64,000 nt of DNA. Source: Citreicoccus inhibens (GTDB lineage Bacteria > Myxococcota > Myxococcia > Myxococcales > Myxococcaceae). The position numbers and the translations under genes are program-made. Below the pieces are notes generated by a model. It made no database searches, had not been told where the DNA came from, and worked only from the letters and a program-made list of their open reading frames with translations. The stretch is taken from contig NZ_JAHNZT010000008.1 of NCBI RefSeq assembly GCF_019039035.1, positions 209,287 through 273,286 on the forward strand, in the 5' to 3' direction. Shown here piece after piece: positions 26,813 through 36,224 of this stretch (position 1 is the stretch's first letter; each line of letters begins with the position of its first letter).

Positions 26813-27769
26813 ATGGCCCGGCGCCTCGAAGATGCGCGCACGTTTTCTCTCTCAGGAGCGCCGGCCCTGAACTGCCCTGGCTGCGACACCCAGGTGGCGG
26901 AAGGCTCGTCCATCTGCCCCGTCTGCGACTACATCATCGACTCCGCGTTCCTCTCCGCCGAACCGCCGCCCGAGCAGGGAGATGATGAGTCCACCGGCGC
27001 GGGGGAGGATCCCCGCACGGCGGCCAAGCCCGCAGCGCGTGCGCGTCCCGCCAAGCCCGCTCGCCCCGCGCCGTCCGATGACGCGACGAACGTGAAGAGC
27101 ATGGAGCAGATCACCCGCGAGCGCGCCCAGCGCCCAGCATCGCGCCCCGCTCCAGCGGCCCGACCGAGCAGCTCGGGCAGCGGAGGCCGCGCCGCTGCCC
27201 CCGCGCCGCGCCGCGCTCCGGCTCCGCCTCCCGAGCCCTCGTATTCCGACGTCGAGGACGCGTGGGAGCGCTCCGAGCGGCGTCCCGGCGGCAGCGCCAT
27301 CGAGGACCCCGAGGTGCTGATGCTCCAGGGGCGCGACTTCCTTCGGGAGCTGAAGGGCGCGGATCGCATCGCGTTCTGGGGCGCCGCGGCGGTCGTCCTC
27401 TCGTGCTTCCTGCCGTGGAAGGAGACGGCCGCGGATGGCGACATCCTCGGGCTGATGAGTTCGGGAGTCGGCGCGTGCCTGCTGTCGGTGGGCGTGATGA
27501 TCGCCATCGGCGTCCGCGTACGTCGCTCGCTCGCGCAGCTCAACCCGATGGTGCCGTGGCTCGCGCAGCTCGGCATGTCCATCGTGACGCTGCTCTGGGG
27601 GCTCATCTTCATGAAGCTGGCCTCGGACACCGCGCGCGTGCCCACCCCCATGGGCAACACCGAGATGATGAACTCCTCGCCGAGCATGGGCGTGTTCCTC
27701 GCGGTGCTGGGTGCCCTGGCCGCCCTGGGCGGCACGCTCATGGGCCTCAAGGACAAGTCCGCGCAGTAG
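26813..27769 (+). CDS. Zinc-ribbon membrane protein
   Basis: About 318 residues from ATG 26813. The N-terminus has a zinc ribbon, [20 protein letters not shown], with two C-x2-C pairs. A Pro/Ala-rich linker (about 45-150) follows, then four membrane segments from about 190 ([64 protein letters not shown]). It is followed after 12 bases by a MoxR ATPase gene and then a DUF58 gene, so it is likely the first gene of that operon. I know no function for this family. Confidence 0.77.
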   Translation: MARRLEDARTFSLSGAPALNCPGCDTQVAEGSSICPVCDYIIDSAFLSAEPPPEQGDDESTGAGEDPRTAAKPAARARPAKPARPAPSDDATNVKSMEQITRERAQRPASRPAPAARPSSSGSGGRAAAPAPRRAPAPPPEPSYSDVEDAWERSERRPGGSAIEDPEVLMLQGRDFLRELKGADRIAFWGAAAVVLSCFLPWKETAADGDILGLMSSGVGACLLSVGVMIAIGVRVRRSLAQLNPMVPWLAQLGMSIVTLLWGLIFMKLASDTARVPTPMGNTEMMNSSPSMGVFLAVLGALAALGGTLMGLKDKSAQ

Positions 27770-27781
27770 CGGACTCCCGAC

Positions 27782-28717
27782 ATGACGAGCGCCACGCCCC
27801 TCGACCGCCTCCTCGCCTCGCTGGGCGCCGCAGTCCAAGGCCAACCGCGCGTGCTCGCGGACCTGGTGACGGCGTTCCTCGCGCGCGGCCACGTGTTGTT
27901 GGAGGGCGTGCCCGGCGTGGCCAAGACGCTCACCGCGCGCAGCATGGCCGGCGCGCTGGGCCTCCTGTTCACGCGCGTCCAGTTCACGCCGGACCTGATG
28001 CCGGCGGACATCCTCGGCACCAACGTCTTCCAGCCGCAGGAGCACGGCTTCCGCTTGGTGAAGGGACCCATCTTCACCGAGGTCCTGGTCGCGGATGAGA
28101 TCAACCGCACTCCGCCCAAGACCCAGGCCGCGTTGCTGGAGGCCATGGAGGAGCGCCAGGTCACCATCGACGGGGTGACGCATCCCCTGCCCCCCCAGTT
28201 CTTCGTCGTCGCCACGCAGAACCCGCTGGAGCTGGAGGGCACCTATCCGCTGCCCGAGGCGCAGCTCGACCGGTTCCTCATGCGCGTGCGCGTGAGCTAC
28301 CCGGACGCGGACGCCGAGGGCGCCATGCTGCGCGCCTTCCACCAGCGAGAGGGGCGCCCCATCGACGTGGAGCGCGTGCTGGATGCGCCCACCCTGGTCG
28401 AGCTGCAACAGCGCGCGGCGCGTGTCGCGTGTGACGAGTCCATCCTCCAGTACGTCGTGCAGGTGACGCGCGAGACGCGCACCAACCCGCGCGTGCGCTT
28501 GGGCGCCAGCCCTCGCGCGGCCCAGGCGCTCCTGGCGGCATCCAAGGCCCGCGCCGCGCTCCAGGGCAGCGACTTCGTCACGCCGGACGACGTGAAGGCC
28601 GTGGCGGGCAGCGTGCTCAACCACCGACTCTTGCTGAAGGCGGAGGCCGAGGTCGAAGGCATCACCGCGGACGAGGTGCTTCGCCAGACGCTCGAGCGGG
28701 TGCGAGTGCCGAGGTGA
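27782..28717 (+). CDS. MoxR-family AAA+ ATPase
   Basis: This 311-residue AAA+ protein has Walker A GVPGVAKT, Walker [16 protein letters not shown] and the sensor segment [20 protein letters not shown], all standard for MoxR/RavA-type ATPases. These act as chaperones that mature protein complexes, usually with partners carrying vWA domains. The downstream DUF58 protein overlaps by four bases (GTGA), the usual MoxR partner arrangement. No BatA/BatB-type vWA genes are present, so this is a minimal MoxR-DUF58 pair. Confidence 0.93.
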   Translation: MTSATPLDRLLASLGAAVQGQPRVLADLVTAFLARGHVLLEGVPGVAKTLTARSMAGALGLLFTRVQFTPDLMPADILGTNVFQPQEHGFRLVKGPIFTEVLVADEINRTPPKTQAALLEAMEERQVTIDGVTHPLPPQFFVVATQNPLELEGTYPLPEAQLDRFLMRVRVSYPDADAEGAMLRAFHQREGRPIDVERVLDAPTLVELQQRAARVACDESILQYVVQVTRETRTNPRVRLGASPRAAQALLAASKARAALQGSDFVTPDDVKAVAGSVLNHRLLLKAEAEVEGITADEVLRQTLERVRVPR

Positions 28718-30042
28718 GCATCGGACGTCCGGTCCCCACGGGCCTCGCGGTGTCGCTCCTCGTCGCGGGCCTCATCCCCGCGGCGCTCGCCGGGGTGTCG
28801 CCCGCCTTCGCGTGGCTCGTGCTCGCGGTGGACCTCGCGGTCGTCTCGCTCATCGCGCTGGACTTCGCTCGCGCCCCCCGCGCCGAGGACGTGGACGCGC
28901 GCCGGGATGTGGAGCCCATCCTCTCCTCGGGCGTGGACAACCGGGTGCACCTGCGGCTCCACGCGCGAGGCGCCGCCGTCATCCGCGGCGAGGTGCGCGA
29001 CGAGCCCCCACCCGAGGTGGACAGCCTCGGACACCGCCAGCCCTTCGCCGCGCGGCCGGGGCCCGTTCCCACCACCGTCTCCTACCGCGTCCGTCCCACC
29101 GCGCGCGGCGATGCCCACTTCGGCGACCTGCACCTGCGGCTGATGGGCCCCTTGGGCCTGTGCGCAAGACAAGTCCTCGTGCCCGCGGCGCGGGACGTGA
29201 AGGTGTACCCGGACCTCACCGCCCTCTCGCGGGAGGCGCTCGCGCTCACCCGCGCCGAGGACGCATCCTCCGCGCGCACCGTCCGCCTCAAGGCCACCGA
29301 GGGACGCGAGTTTGAATCCCTCCGCGAGTACCGGCCCGGCGACGACTACCGCCACATCGACTGGAAGGCCTCCGCGCGGCAAGGCGACATGCGCGTGCGC
29401 ACCTGGCAACCCGAGCGGCACCAACCCGTGCTGCTGCTGCTCGACTGCGGGCGGCACATGGCCGGTGAAGTGGGCGGACGGCGCAAGCTCGACCACGCCG
29501 TGGACGCGGCGCTGCGACTGGCCCGCGTGAGCCTCGACGCGGGCGACCGCGTGGGCGTGCTCGCCTTCGCCAGCGACGTGCGCGCGTTCCTCCCCCCCAG
29601 ACAGGGACGCGAGCACCTGCGCCTCATCACCGAGGCGCTCTACCGCGTCGAAGCAGCCCTGGAAGAGAGCGACTACGGCCGGGCCTTCGACTTCGCCTTC
29701 GCTCGCCAGACGCGCCGCGCGCTGGTGGTCCTGTTCACCGACCTGGTGGACCCCGGTGCCTCCGGAGCGCTCCTGACGCGGACGCTGGCCCTGCGTCCGC
29801 GCCACCTGCCACTGGTGGCCTCGCTGCGCGACGAGGACCTGGAGGCCGCCGCCACCGACGTGCCCGCGGACGTCACCGCCGCTTATGCGCGACAGGTCGC
29901 CAGCCGCCTGGAGCGCGAGTACCTCCGCACCGCCAACACCCTGCGCGACGCGGGTGCGCTCGTGGTGCGAGCCCCCGCACACGGCTTCGGCGCCGCGGCG
30001 CTCAACGCGTACCTGGATGTCAAGGCTCGCGGACTGCTCTGA
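28714..30042 (+). CDS. DUF58 family membrane protein
   Basis: This 442-residue protein starts at GTG 28714 inside the MoxR stop. Two hydrophobic segments lie at about residues 6-28 and 32-50. The DUF58 core is [20 protein letters not shown] followed by [12 protein letters not shown], a degenerate vWA-like strand and metal-site region. DUF58 proteins are usual partners of MoxR ATPases. It ends with alternating strands and helices ([19 protein letters not shown]) consistent with a vWA fold. Role unknown beyond envelope or stress maturation proposed for the family. Confidence 0.9.
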   Translation: MSIGRPVPTGLAVSLLVAGLIPAALAGVSPAFAWLVLAVDLAVVSLIALDFARAPRAEDVDARRDVEPILSSGVDNRVHLRLHARGAAVIRGEVRDEPPPEVDSLGHRQPFAARPGPVPTTVSYRVRPTARGDAHFGDLHLRLMGPLGLCARQVLVPAARDVKVYPDLTALSREALALTRAEDASSARTVRLKATEGREFESLREYRPGDDYRHIDWKASARQGDMRVRTWQPERHQPVLLLLDCGRHMAGEVGGRRKLDHAVDAALRLARVSLDAGDRVGVLAFASDVRAFLPPRQGREHLRLITEALYRVEAALEESDYGRAFDFAFARQTRRALVVLFTDLVDPGASGALLTRTLALRPRHLPLVASLRDEDLEAAATDVPADVTAAYARQVASRLEREYLRTANTLRDAGALVVRAPAHGFGAAALNAYLDVKARGLL

Positions 30043-30132
30043 GCCCGTTCGTCAAGCCCCCTGGAACTTTTCATCCACTGCATGCGCCGGAGGGTGTAGA
30101 TGCCGCCGACGCGAGCGAGCGCCGATCGCGCG

Positions 30133-30152
30133 GAGGCCGATTTTTCGGCCTC
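30133..30152 (+). terminator. Hairpin after the MoxR-DUF58 operon
   Basis: GAGGCCGA and TCGGCCTC form a perfect 8-base-pair stem around TTTT, 90 bases after the DUF58 stop. No T-run follows the stem, so this may be a weak terminator or part of the helicase leader region. Confidence 0.3.
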
Positions 30153-30165
30153 GGAGAAGACCCCC

Positions 30166-30193
30166 TTTACATGCATGTTGCGGTCAACAAAAT
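30166..30193 (+). promoter_or_regulatory. Predicted promoter of the SNF2 helicase gene with embedded palindrome
   Basis: TTTACA (30166-30171, five of six -35 matches), a 16-base spacer and CAAAAT (30188-30193, four of six) precede the helicase. A 10-base palindrome, ACATGCATGT (30169-30178), overlaps the -35 element and could be an operator. Confidence 0.35.
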
Positions 30194-30256
30194 GGCGCGC
30201 TTTATCGGTTCGCCCGGCTGGTGGACGGGCTCGACACGACGGATGGAGACAGGGTC

Positions 30257-32995
30257 TTGGCGGAGGTCGCGAGGGGTTTGAGGGTCGAGGTCGAAGCGGA
30301 CGCGTCACCGCCGCGCGGTGATGGCGAGTCCTCGCGGACGCTGACGCCCTTCCATGAGCGGCTGCTCGCGGAGGAGCTGCTGGCGAAGAGCGCGGACTCT
30401 CAGCACCGGCTCGCGGGCGCGCTGTCCGAGGCCAAGGTGGACCTCAACCCGCACCAGGTCGAGGCGGCCATGTTCGCGCTCGACGCCCTGTCGCGCGGCG
30501 GCTGCATGCTCGCGGACGAGGTCGGCCTGGGGAAGACCATCGAGGCGGGCCTCGTCGTGGGCCAGCTCATGGCCGAGGGCAAGGCGCGCATTCTCATTCT
30601 TGCGCCCGCCGTGCTGCGCGCGCAGTGGAACGCCGAGCTGCGCGAGAAGTTCGACCTGGACAGCGTGCTGATCGACGGCCGCAACGTGCGCGCCAACGGC
30701 AACTGCTTCGATCAACCCTTCCCCGTCATCTGCTCGCACCCGTTCGCCGCCAACAAGTCGCACCTGGTGGCCGAGATTCCGTGGGACCTGGTCATCATCG
30801 ACGAGGCCCACCGACTGCGGAACGCGCACCGGCCCAACAACAAGACGGGCCAGGCGCTGCGCGCGTCGCTGGCGGGCCGCCCCAAGCTGCTGCTCACCGC
30901 CACCCCGCTCCAGAACAACCTCATGGAGCTGTTCGGGCTGACGTCGCTCTTGGACGAGCAGATCCTCGGGCCCGAGCACGCCTTCCGCAGCCGCTACCGC
31001 GTGGACGAGGCGGGCGGCATGTCCGAGTCCGCCGCCTGCGAGCTCAAGGAGCGACTGGCCCCGGTGGTCCAGCGCACGCTGCGCCGACAGGTGCGCGAGT
31101 ACGTGCGCTACACCAACCGGCGCAGCATCGTGGAAGACTTCATGCCCTCGCCCGAGGAGCATGACCTCTACGAGAAGGTCAGCGAGTACCTCCGGCGGGC
31201 GGAGTCGTGCGCCATCGAGCCGGGCAAGAAGACGCTGCTGACGCTCTGCTACCGCAAGCTGCTGGCCTCCTCGACGTACGCCATCGCCCCCACCCTGCGG
31301 CGGCTCTCCGACAACCTCCAGAAGCGCTTGGACGCGGCCCGGCTGGGACAGCAGGCCCTGTCGCTCTTCGAGCCCGAGGAGGCCAAGCAGTTCGTCGAGG
31401 AGGGCGAGGAGTGGTCGGATGATCCCGCGAAGGCGCCCAGCCTGCGCGCGCTGGAGCAGGAGGTCTGGGAGCTGCGGCAGTACGCGGACCTGGCGGACTC
31501 CATCCGGATCAACGCCAAGGGCGAGGCCCTCAAGCGCGCCCTGGATCGCACCTTCACGGTGATGCGCGCGCACAGCTGGCCGGAGAAGGCGCTCATCTTC
31601 ACCGAGTCCAAGCGCACGCAGCAGTACCTCACCGAGCTGCTGTCCGCGCACGGCTACCGGGGGAAGATCTCCCTCCTATCGGGCGACGCGGGCGGCACCC
31701 CGGAGGAGCGCCGGGCGCTGGTGGACGAGTTCCGCAACAAGACGCAGATCCTCATCTGCACCGAGGCGGGCGCCGAGGGACTCAACCTCCAGTTCTGCAA
31801 CCTGGTCGTCAACTACGACCTGCCCTGGAACCCGCAGCGCGTGGAGCAGCGCATCGGCCGCTGCCACCGCTACGGCCAGCAGCGCGACGTGCTGGTGGTC
31901 AACTTCCTCAACCGGCAGAACGCGGCGGACGCGCGCCTGTTCGAGCTGCTGGAGAGAAAGCTCAGCCTCTTCGACGGCGTGTTCGGCGCCTCGGATGAAA
32001 TCCTGGGCGCGCTGGAGAGCGGCGTCGACTTCGAGCGCCGCGTGCTGGACATCTACCAGTCGTGCCGGCACCCGGATGAGATCAACAGCGCCTTCGACAA
32101 GCTGCGCGGCGAGCTGGAAGGCACCATCAGCAAGCGCATGACGGAGATGCGCTCGGTGGTGCTGGAGCGCTTCGACGGCGACGTGCGCCGGCGCCTGCGC
32201 GTGGCGGGAGATCAGGCCAAGGAGAGCCTGGCCAAGCGCCAGCAGGAGGCGCGCGCGCTGACCGGCTCCGTGCTGGGCAGCCGCGCCTCGGGCCGCCTGC
32301 AGGTGGCCAAGGCCGCGTACGCGGTGCGCGACCGGACGCAGGACGCCATCAGCTACCTCCAGCTCGACGCGGCGGGTCTGCCGTCTCGGCTGGCGCGACT
32401 GGCGGGCAGCGAGGGCTGGTGGTTCGTCTACAAGTTCGAGACGACCGGCCTGAAGCCCGAGGAGAAGCTCGTGCACCTGGTCCTCGTGAAGGACCGGGAT
32501 GGCAACTTCCGCGCCCTGCCCCTGGCGGACGGCAGTCACTTCGTGAAGCTGGCGGCGAAGGAGGAGAAGCGCCGGCAGCCCGCGCCCGTGTCCGTGCAGC
32601 TCATGCACGAGCAGGCGCTCATGGCCGCCAAGGATGAGATCATCCGCGCCGCCGAGCGCCGCAACGCGACCGAGCTGGACAAGTCCAAGGAGCGCGCGGA
32701 CCGCTACGTGGAGGACTGTCTGCTGGAGTCGCGCGAGTCCGTGGACACCGCGCGCGAGGCGTGGTTCGAGGCGCGCAAGGTGGTGGCCCACACCGAGGAC
32801 ATCGCGGAGCGGGCCAAGGCGAGAGCGCACTCGGACCGCATGGAGCGCGACTACCGCCGCAAGCTGTCCTCGCTGCGCAACGAGGAGGAGAAGCGCTATG
32901 CCTCCAAGGACCGGCAGCTCGCGGAGCTGGCCAACAAGGCCCGCGTCACGGAGAAGCGGTCGATGATCGCCTCCGCCTACTTCTGGCTCTCGTAG
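30257..32995 (+). CDS. SNF2/RapA-type DEAD-like ATPase (helicase-like)
   Basis: About 912 residues. The reading frame is open through the end of the DUF58 gene, so the start must be chosen. TTG 30257 has GGAG nine bases upstream; GTG 30221 is an alternative. Conserved sequence begins at LTPFHERLLAEELL and VDLNPHQVEAAMFALDAL. Motif I is DEVGLGKTIEAG, motif II IIDEAHRLRN, motif III TATPLQNN, and the second RecA domain has TEAGAEGLNLQFCN and GRCHRYGQQRD. The C-terminal 200 residues are charged and coiled-coil-like (ERADRYVEDCLLESRE). SNF2 ATPases translocate on DNA and remodel protein-DNA complexes. This stand-alone type resembles RapA/HepA and the DrmD proteins of DISARM, but no methylase or other defence gene is adjacent. 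Confidence 0.88.
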   Translation: MAEVARGLRVEVEADASPPRGDGESSRTLTPFHERLLAEELLAKSADSQHRLAGALSEAKVDLNPHQVEAAMFALDALSRGGCMLADEVGLGKTIEAGLVVGQLMAEGKARILILAPAVLRAQWNAELREKFDLDSVLIDGRNVRANGNCFDQPFPVICSHPFAANKSHLVAEIPWDLVIIDEAHRLRNAHRPNNKTGQALRASLAGRPKLLLTATPLQNNLMELFGLTSLLDEQILGPEHAFRSRYRVDEAGGMSESAACELKERLAPVVQRTLRRQVREYVRYTNRRSIVEDFMPSPEEHDLYEKVSEYLRRAESCAIEPGKKTLLTLCYRKLLASSTYAIAPTLRRLSDNLQKRLDAARLGQQALSLFEPEEAKQFVEEGEEWSDDPAKAPSLRALEQEVWELRQYADLADSIRINAKGEALKRALDRTFTVMRAHSWPEKALIFTESKRTQQYLTELLSAHGYRGKISLLSGDAGGTPEERRALVDEFRNKTQILICTEAGAEGLNLQFCNLVVNYDLPWNPQRVEQRIGRCHRYGQQRDVLVVNFLNRQNAADARLFELLERKLSLFDGVFGASDEILGALESGVDFERRVLDIYQSCRHPDEINSAFDKLRGELEGTISKRMTEMRSVVLERFDGDVRRRLRVAGDQAKESLAKRQQEARALTGSVLGSRASGRLQVAKAAYAVRDRTQDAISYLQLDAAGLPSRLARLAGSEGWWFVYKFETTGLKPEEKLVHLVLVKDRDGNFRALPLADGSHFVKLAAKEEKRRQPAPVSVQLMHEQALMAAKDEIIRAAERRNATELDKSKERADRYVEDCLLESRESVDTAREAWFEARKVVAHTEDIAERAKARAHSDRMERDYRRKLSSLRNEEEKRYASKDRQLAELANKARVTEKRSMIASAYFWLS

Positions 32996-33243
32996 GTCGG
33001 CGTCGCGTAGCGCGCGTCCTCGGCCTGCTGCTTCTGCTCAGCGGCCAGGCGCTGCTTCTGGCGCGCGGCGCGGTACTCCTCCTTGAGGGAGGAGATTTCA
33101 TTCTTCAGGGCCGCGACGTCCTTGCCCAAGTCGCCCCCGCGCCCCGGGGTCGCGGGACGTGGCGCCGGCCGCGCGCCGGTTCCGCTCGCGCCACCGGCAG
33201 TCGTGAGCTGAATGAGCAGCGCCGCCACGGTGATGGCATTCAT
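32977..33243 (-). CDS. Small exported coiled-coil protein
   Basis: 88 residues with a short hydrophobic N-terminus (MNAITVAALLIQLTTAGGAS) that may be a signal peptide or anchor. An Ala/Pro/Arg linker follows, then a predicted coiled coil (VAALKNEISSLKEEYRAARQ). The last 19 bases overlap the 3' end of the convergent helicase gene. I recognise no family. Codon usage fits its neighbours, but its small size makes it less certain than other genes. Confidence 0.5.
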   Translation of the reverse strand: MNAITVAALLIQLTTAGGASGTGARPAPRPATPGRGGDLGKDVAALKNEISSLKEEYRAARQKQRLAAEQKQQAEDARYATPTYESQK

Positions 33244-33282
33244 GACGCTTCACGGTAAGCAACAGATGCGCTCGCAGGCAAG

Positions 33283-34344
33283 CTACGACTGACCGGGGAC
33301 GGCCCGCTGGCTGCCTTGCTCGCGGTAGGCCATGACGCGCTCGGCCAGCCGGATGGCGGACAGCGGAGCGCTCCCCTCGGCCTTGTTGTTGATGGTGAGG
33401 AAGGCGGGGCGACCTGCGCGCACCGCGGCCAGACACACGCGGGCGAGCACGTCTCGCGTGGGCGCATCCTCCTCCACCAACTTGTCGAAGGGCGCGTAGC
33501 GAGCGCGTGCCTCCTCGTAGCCCAGGTTCGGCGGCAGCATCCAACGCGCCACCACCGCTCTCGCCTCGAACGTCTTGGTGAGCCGCGCCTGTCGGGCCAC
33601 CGGAGGCATGTGGCTCCAGGCCGCGAGCACGGGGCTCGTCCCGGTTTCCGCCAGGGCCTGGGCGAAGTCCTCGGTGAGCAGGGATTCGTTGCGCACCTCG
33701 ACCGCGTAGAGCGGCCCTTTCGGCAGAGCGGCGAGGAAGGCATACAGGCGCTCCACGAAGCGCGCGGGCCCGCCCAGCGCCGCCGGGTCCTGCGGCGGGA
33801 ACTGGAAGACGAGCGGCCCGGCCTTCGCGCCGAGCCCCTCGACGAAGGGCCCCACCACGTGCTCGGCCGCGTAGGCGGCGTGCAGGAAGCGCTCGTTGGG
33901 CTGGCCCCGTTGCGCGCCATAGCGCTCATGCAGGGGGAAGCGGGCCAACGTGCAGGCCTCGTGCGCCTTGACGAGGAAGCGGAAGTGCTCGGGCACCTGC
34001 GCGGCGTAATCGGCGAAGGCCGTGGCGGGGATGGGCGCGTAGAACGTCCGATCGATTCCCACCGTGCGCAGGATGGGATGGCGCGCATAGGCGGACAGCC
34101 CCTCGCGCGCGAGCTGGGACGTGCTCGCGTCTTGATCGAAGACGATCCCCGCCCACCCCGGGAACGTCCACGACGAGGTGCCCAGGTAGATGCCCTGCGG
34201 CAGCGCATGGCCCAGCGCGCGAAGGGTGTCGGAGACTTCCGCGGGGCCCACCTGCTGTCCGCGCCGAGCGCGGGCGGTAGCGGGTGTCTCCACGGCGGCT
34301 CCGGTGAAGAGGTCGAGCTGTGCCGGTCCTCGCTGTGGCGCCAT
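33283..34344 (-). CDS. DUF72 family protein
   Basis: This 353-residue DUF72 protein is predicted to have a TIM-barrel fold. The typical LGTSSWTFPGWAGIVFD is near residue 55, with YAAQVPEHFRFLVKAHEACT, LVFQFPPQDPAALGG and VEVRNESLL further along. The function of DUF72 is unknown. The N-terminal 45 residues (QLDLFTGAAVETPATARARR) look like an unstructured extension. It is a single gene with about 150 empty bases on its upstream side and has no obvious partner. Confidence 0.85.
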   Translation of the reverse strand: MAPQRGPAQLDLFTGAAVETPATARARRGQQVGPAEVSDTLRALGHALPQGIYLGTSSWTFPGWAGIVFDQDASTSQLAREGLSAYARHPILRTVGIDRTFYAPIPATAFADYAAQVPEHFRFLVKAHEACTLARFPLHERYGAQRGQPNERFLHAAYAAEHVVGPFVEGLGAKAGPLVFQFPPQDPAALGGPARFVERLYAFLAALPKGPLYAVEVRNESLLTEDFAQALAETGTSPVLAAWSHMPPVARQARLTKTFEARAVVARWMLPPNLGYEEARARYAPFDKLVEEDAPTRDVLARVCLAAVRAGRPAFLTINNKAEGSAPLSAIRLAERVMAYREQGSQRAVPGQS

Positions 34345-34497
34345 GGTCTGCTCCTTCCCGCCTCACCCCGGGCTCCCATTCGGGACAACACCGGGGCGCA
34401 CACAATGCAGGAGGTTGCCTCAAACCGAGGCGACGCACCACGTCCGCGAAGGAATGGGCGTGTCCGCTCGCGCGCCGACAGGGGCGGCGACGGCGCG

Positions 34498-35418
34498 CTA
34501 CACCTTGAGGCGGATGGCCGAGGGGACCAGCGACATCGTGCACGGCAGGCGCCCCGGCGTCTCGCCATCGACGTCGAGGAACACGTCCCCATCCTCGGGC
34601 TCGGCGTGCAGCGTGCGGCAGCGCAGCCGGCGCGTGCCCTTCCAGGTGACGTGGTCGCCGTTGTAGACGCCCTTCGACTTCAGCACGAAGTCGCTGAGGC
34701 CGTAGCCGGACCAGAGCGTGACGTCGAAGTAGCCATCGTGCGTCACCGCCTCCGGGGCCACGAACATGCCGCTGCCGAAGTAGCGCCCGTTGGCCACGGC
34801 CACGGTGGTGATGGACACCGACTCGGCCGGCCCGCCGTCCACGGACAAGCGCACCTTGCGGTCCGAGTATTTCACCAGGCCCTTCACCGTGCCCCACACG
34901 AAGCTGAGGTTGCCACCGAGCGCCTTGCTGCTCTGGTTCACCTCCTTCGCCACCAGTCCGCTGACGCCGAACGAGGCGATGTTCGCGAAGTAGCGCGTCT
35001 CCGGCTGGCCCTCGTTGTTGGTGAAGTCGATGCGGCCCACGTCGAAGGGCTCGGTCTTGTCCGTGCGCAAGCGCTCCAGCGCCGAGTCCAACTCCAGATC
35101 CCACCCGAAGGTGCGGCGGAAGTCGCCTCCCGTGCCGCGTGGGATCAGCCCCAGCGCCGCGTTCGGGTTGATGGCTTGCCCGTCGCGGAAGAAGCCGTTC
35201 GTGACCTCGTTCAGCGTGCCGTCTCCGCCCACCGCGACGATGCTCTCGTAGCCGTCCTCGATGGCCTGGCGCGCGAGCCTCGCGGCATCCATGCCGCCCG
35301 AGGTGAACGCATGCCCGAAGTCGCCCAGCGCCCGGCTCACCTGAGCGGAGATCTCCGCCCATCGCTTCCCCGTCTGCCCGTTGGCGCTGCGCGGGTTGAC
35401 CACGAGGAACGTCTTCAT
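34498..35418 (-). CDS. Diacylglycerol/lipid kinase family protein (YegS-like)
   Basis: About 306 residues from ATG 35418 (MKTFLVVNPRSANGQTGKRW), preceded by GGAGGGG and AGGTGA. The frame is open for 23 more codons into the divergent fic region, which I do not take as coding. The catalytic domain has VVNPRSANG and the nucleotide motif SIVAVGGDGTLNEV, and the C-terminal beta-sandwich has FGVSGLVAKEVN and VAVANGRYFGSG. Such soluble enzymes phosphorylate diacylglycerol, sphingoid bases or related lipids. Substrate unknown. Confidence 0.9.
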   Translation of the reverse strand: MKTFLVVNPRSANGQTGKRWAEISAQVSRALGDFGHAFTSGGMDAARLARQAIEDGYESIVAVGGDGTLNEVTNGFFRDGQAINPNAALGLIPRGTGGDFRRTFGWDLELDSALERLRTDKTEPFDVGRIDFTNNEGQPETRYFANIASFGVSGLVAKEVNQSSKALGGNLSFVWGTVKGLVKYSDRKVRLSVDGGPAESVSITTVAVANGRYFGSGMFVAPEAVTHDGYFDVTLWSGYGLSDFVLKSKGVYNGDHVTWKGTRRLRCRTLHAEPEDGDVFLDVDGETPGRLPCTMSLVPSAIRLKV

Positions 35419-35540
35419 CGTCACCTGCCCCTCCGAGATGGCCCTCTGTTTACGCGGTTGTGGCGCCCCGCTCCACTCCGCGACCACAAATCCAGGCCGT
35501 GCGATGCTGCGCCGGTCGCCTCGCCACCTCCGGAGTCTGG

Positions 35541-36212
35541 ATGGAACCCCCGGACGCCCCAGAGCAGTTCGCGCCCCACCTCCGCGCCACGCTCGCGCTC
35601 GATTGGCGACTGCCCTCGCTGCGCGCGGACCTGGAGGCCGCTTCCTCCCGCCCCTTCGCGGAGACCGGCGCGCAGGAGGACTACCTCACGCACTTCGACC
35701 TGCCCGCCCACGCGCCCGTGGACGACGCACGAGGTCCGCGCTTCCGATTGGCCCTCGCGCTGGTGCGCGCCCTGGCCGATTCGGGTGCCGCGCTCACCTC
35801 CGCGCGACTGGAGGAGACGCAGTCCCTGCTGATGGGGCGTCCCGTCCACTTCCGCCAGGGCGAGGCCTTTGCGCACCGCGGCACGCACCGCTATCGCTAC
35901 ACCCCCGACTTGGAGGCGACGTTCGCGCGCAAGGTGGAGGAGGACGCGCGGGATGGATGCCACCCAGTGGCACAGGCCACTCGGTTGTACTTGGACCTGT
36001 GTTTCTTCCACCCGTTCCCGGACGGCAACGCCCGAGCCGCGCGCCTGTGGCTCGAGTACGTGTTGCGACGGGCCGGCCTGCCGACCCCCGCGCTGCACCC
36101 GCTGGTGTTGCACCCCAAGCGTCCGGGAGACACCGAGAGCTACGTCCGGTTCGCGCGGCGCATGGCGCGCGCCATCGCGGGCTCCGCCGCTCCGTGCCAG
36201 AACGCATCCTGA
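35541..36212 (+). CDS. Fic domain protein
   Basis: About 223 residues from ATG 35541, with CCGGAG just upstream. The Fic motif is FFHPFPDGNARAARLW. The catalytic His is present and D/E is present, but the usual second Gly (GNGR) is Ala. Fic enzymes transfer AMP or other phosphate-containing groups to target hydroxyls. GRPVHFRQGEAFAHRGTHRY upstream matches the usual flap region of Fic proteins. I see no clear inhibitory (S/T)xxxE(G/N) helix in it. A gene of unknown function follows after 12 bases. Divergent from the lipid kinase. Confidence 0.82.
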   Translation: MEPPDAPEQFAPHLRATLALDWRLPSLRADLEAASSRPFAETGAQEDYLTHFDLPAHAPVDDARGPRFRLALALVRALADSGAALTSARLEETQSLLMGRPVHFRQGEAFAHRGTHRYRYTPDLEATFARKVEEDARDGCHPVAQATRLYLDLCFFHPFPDGNARAARLWLEYVLRRAGLPTPALHPLVLHPKRPGDTESYVRFARRMARAIAGSAAPCQNAS

Positions 36213-36224
36213 AAGGACCTCTCC

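Noticed and set aside
30257..32995. DISARM-type DrmD helicase as part of a defence island
   Set aside because: The protein resembles SNF2/RapA ATPases, but no DrmA/B/C, methylase or restriction gene is in the neighbourhood. I keep the neutral call.
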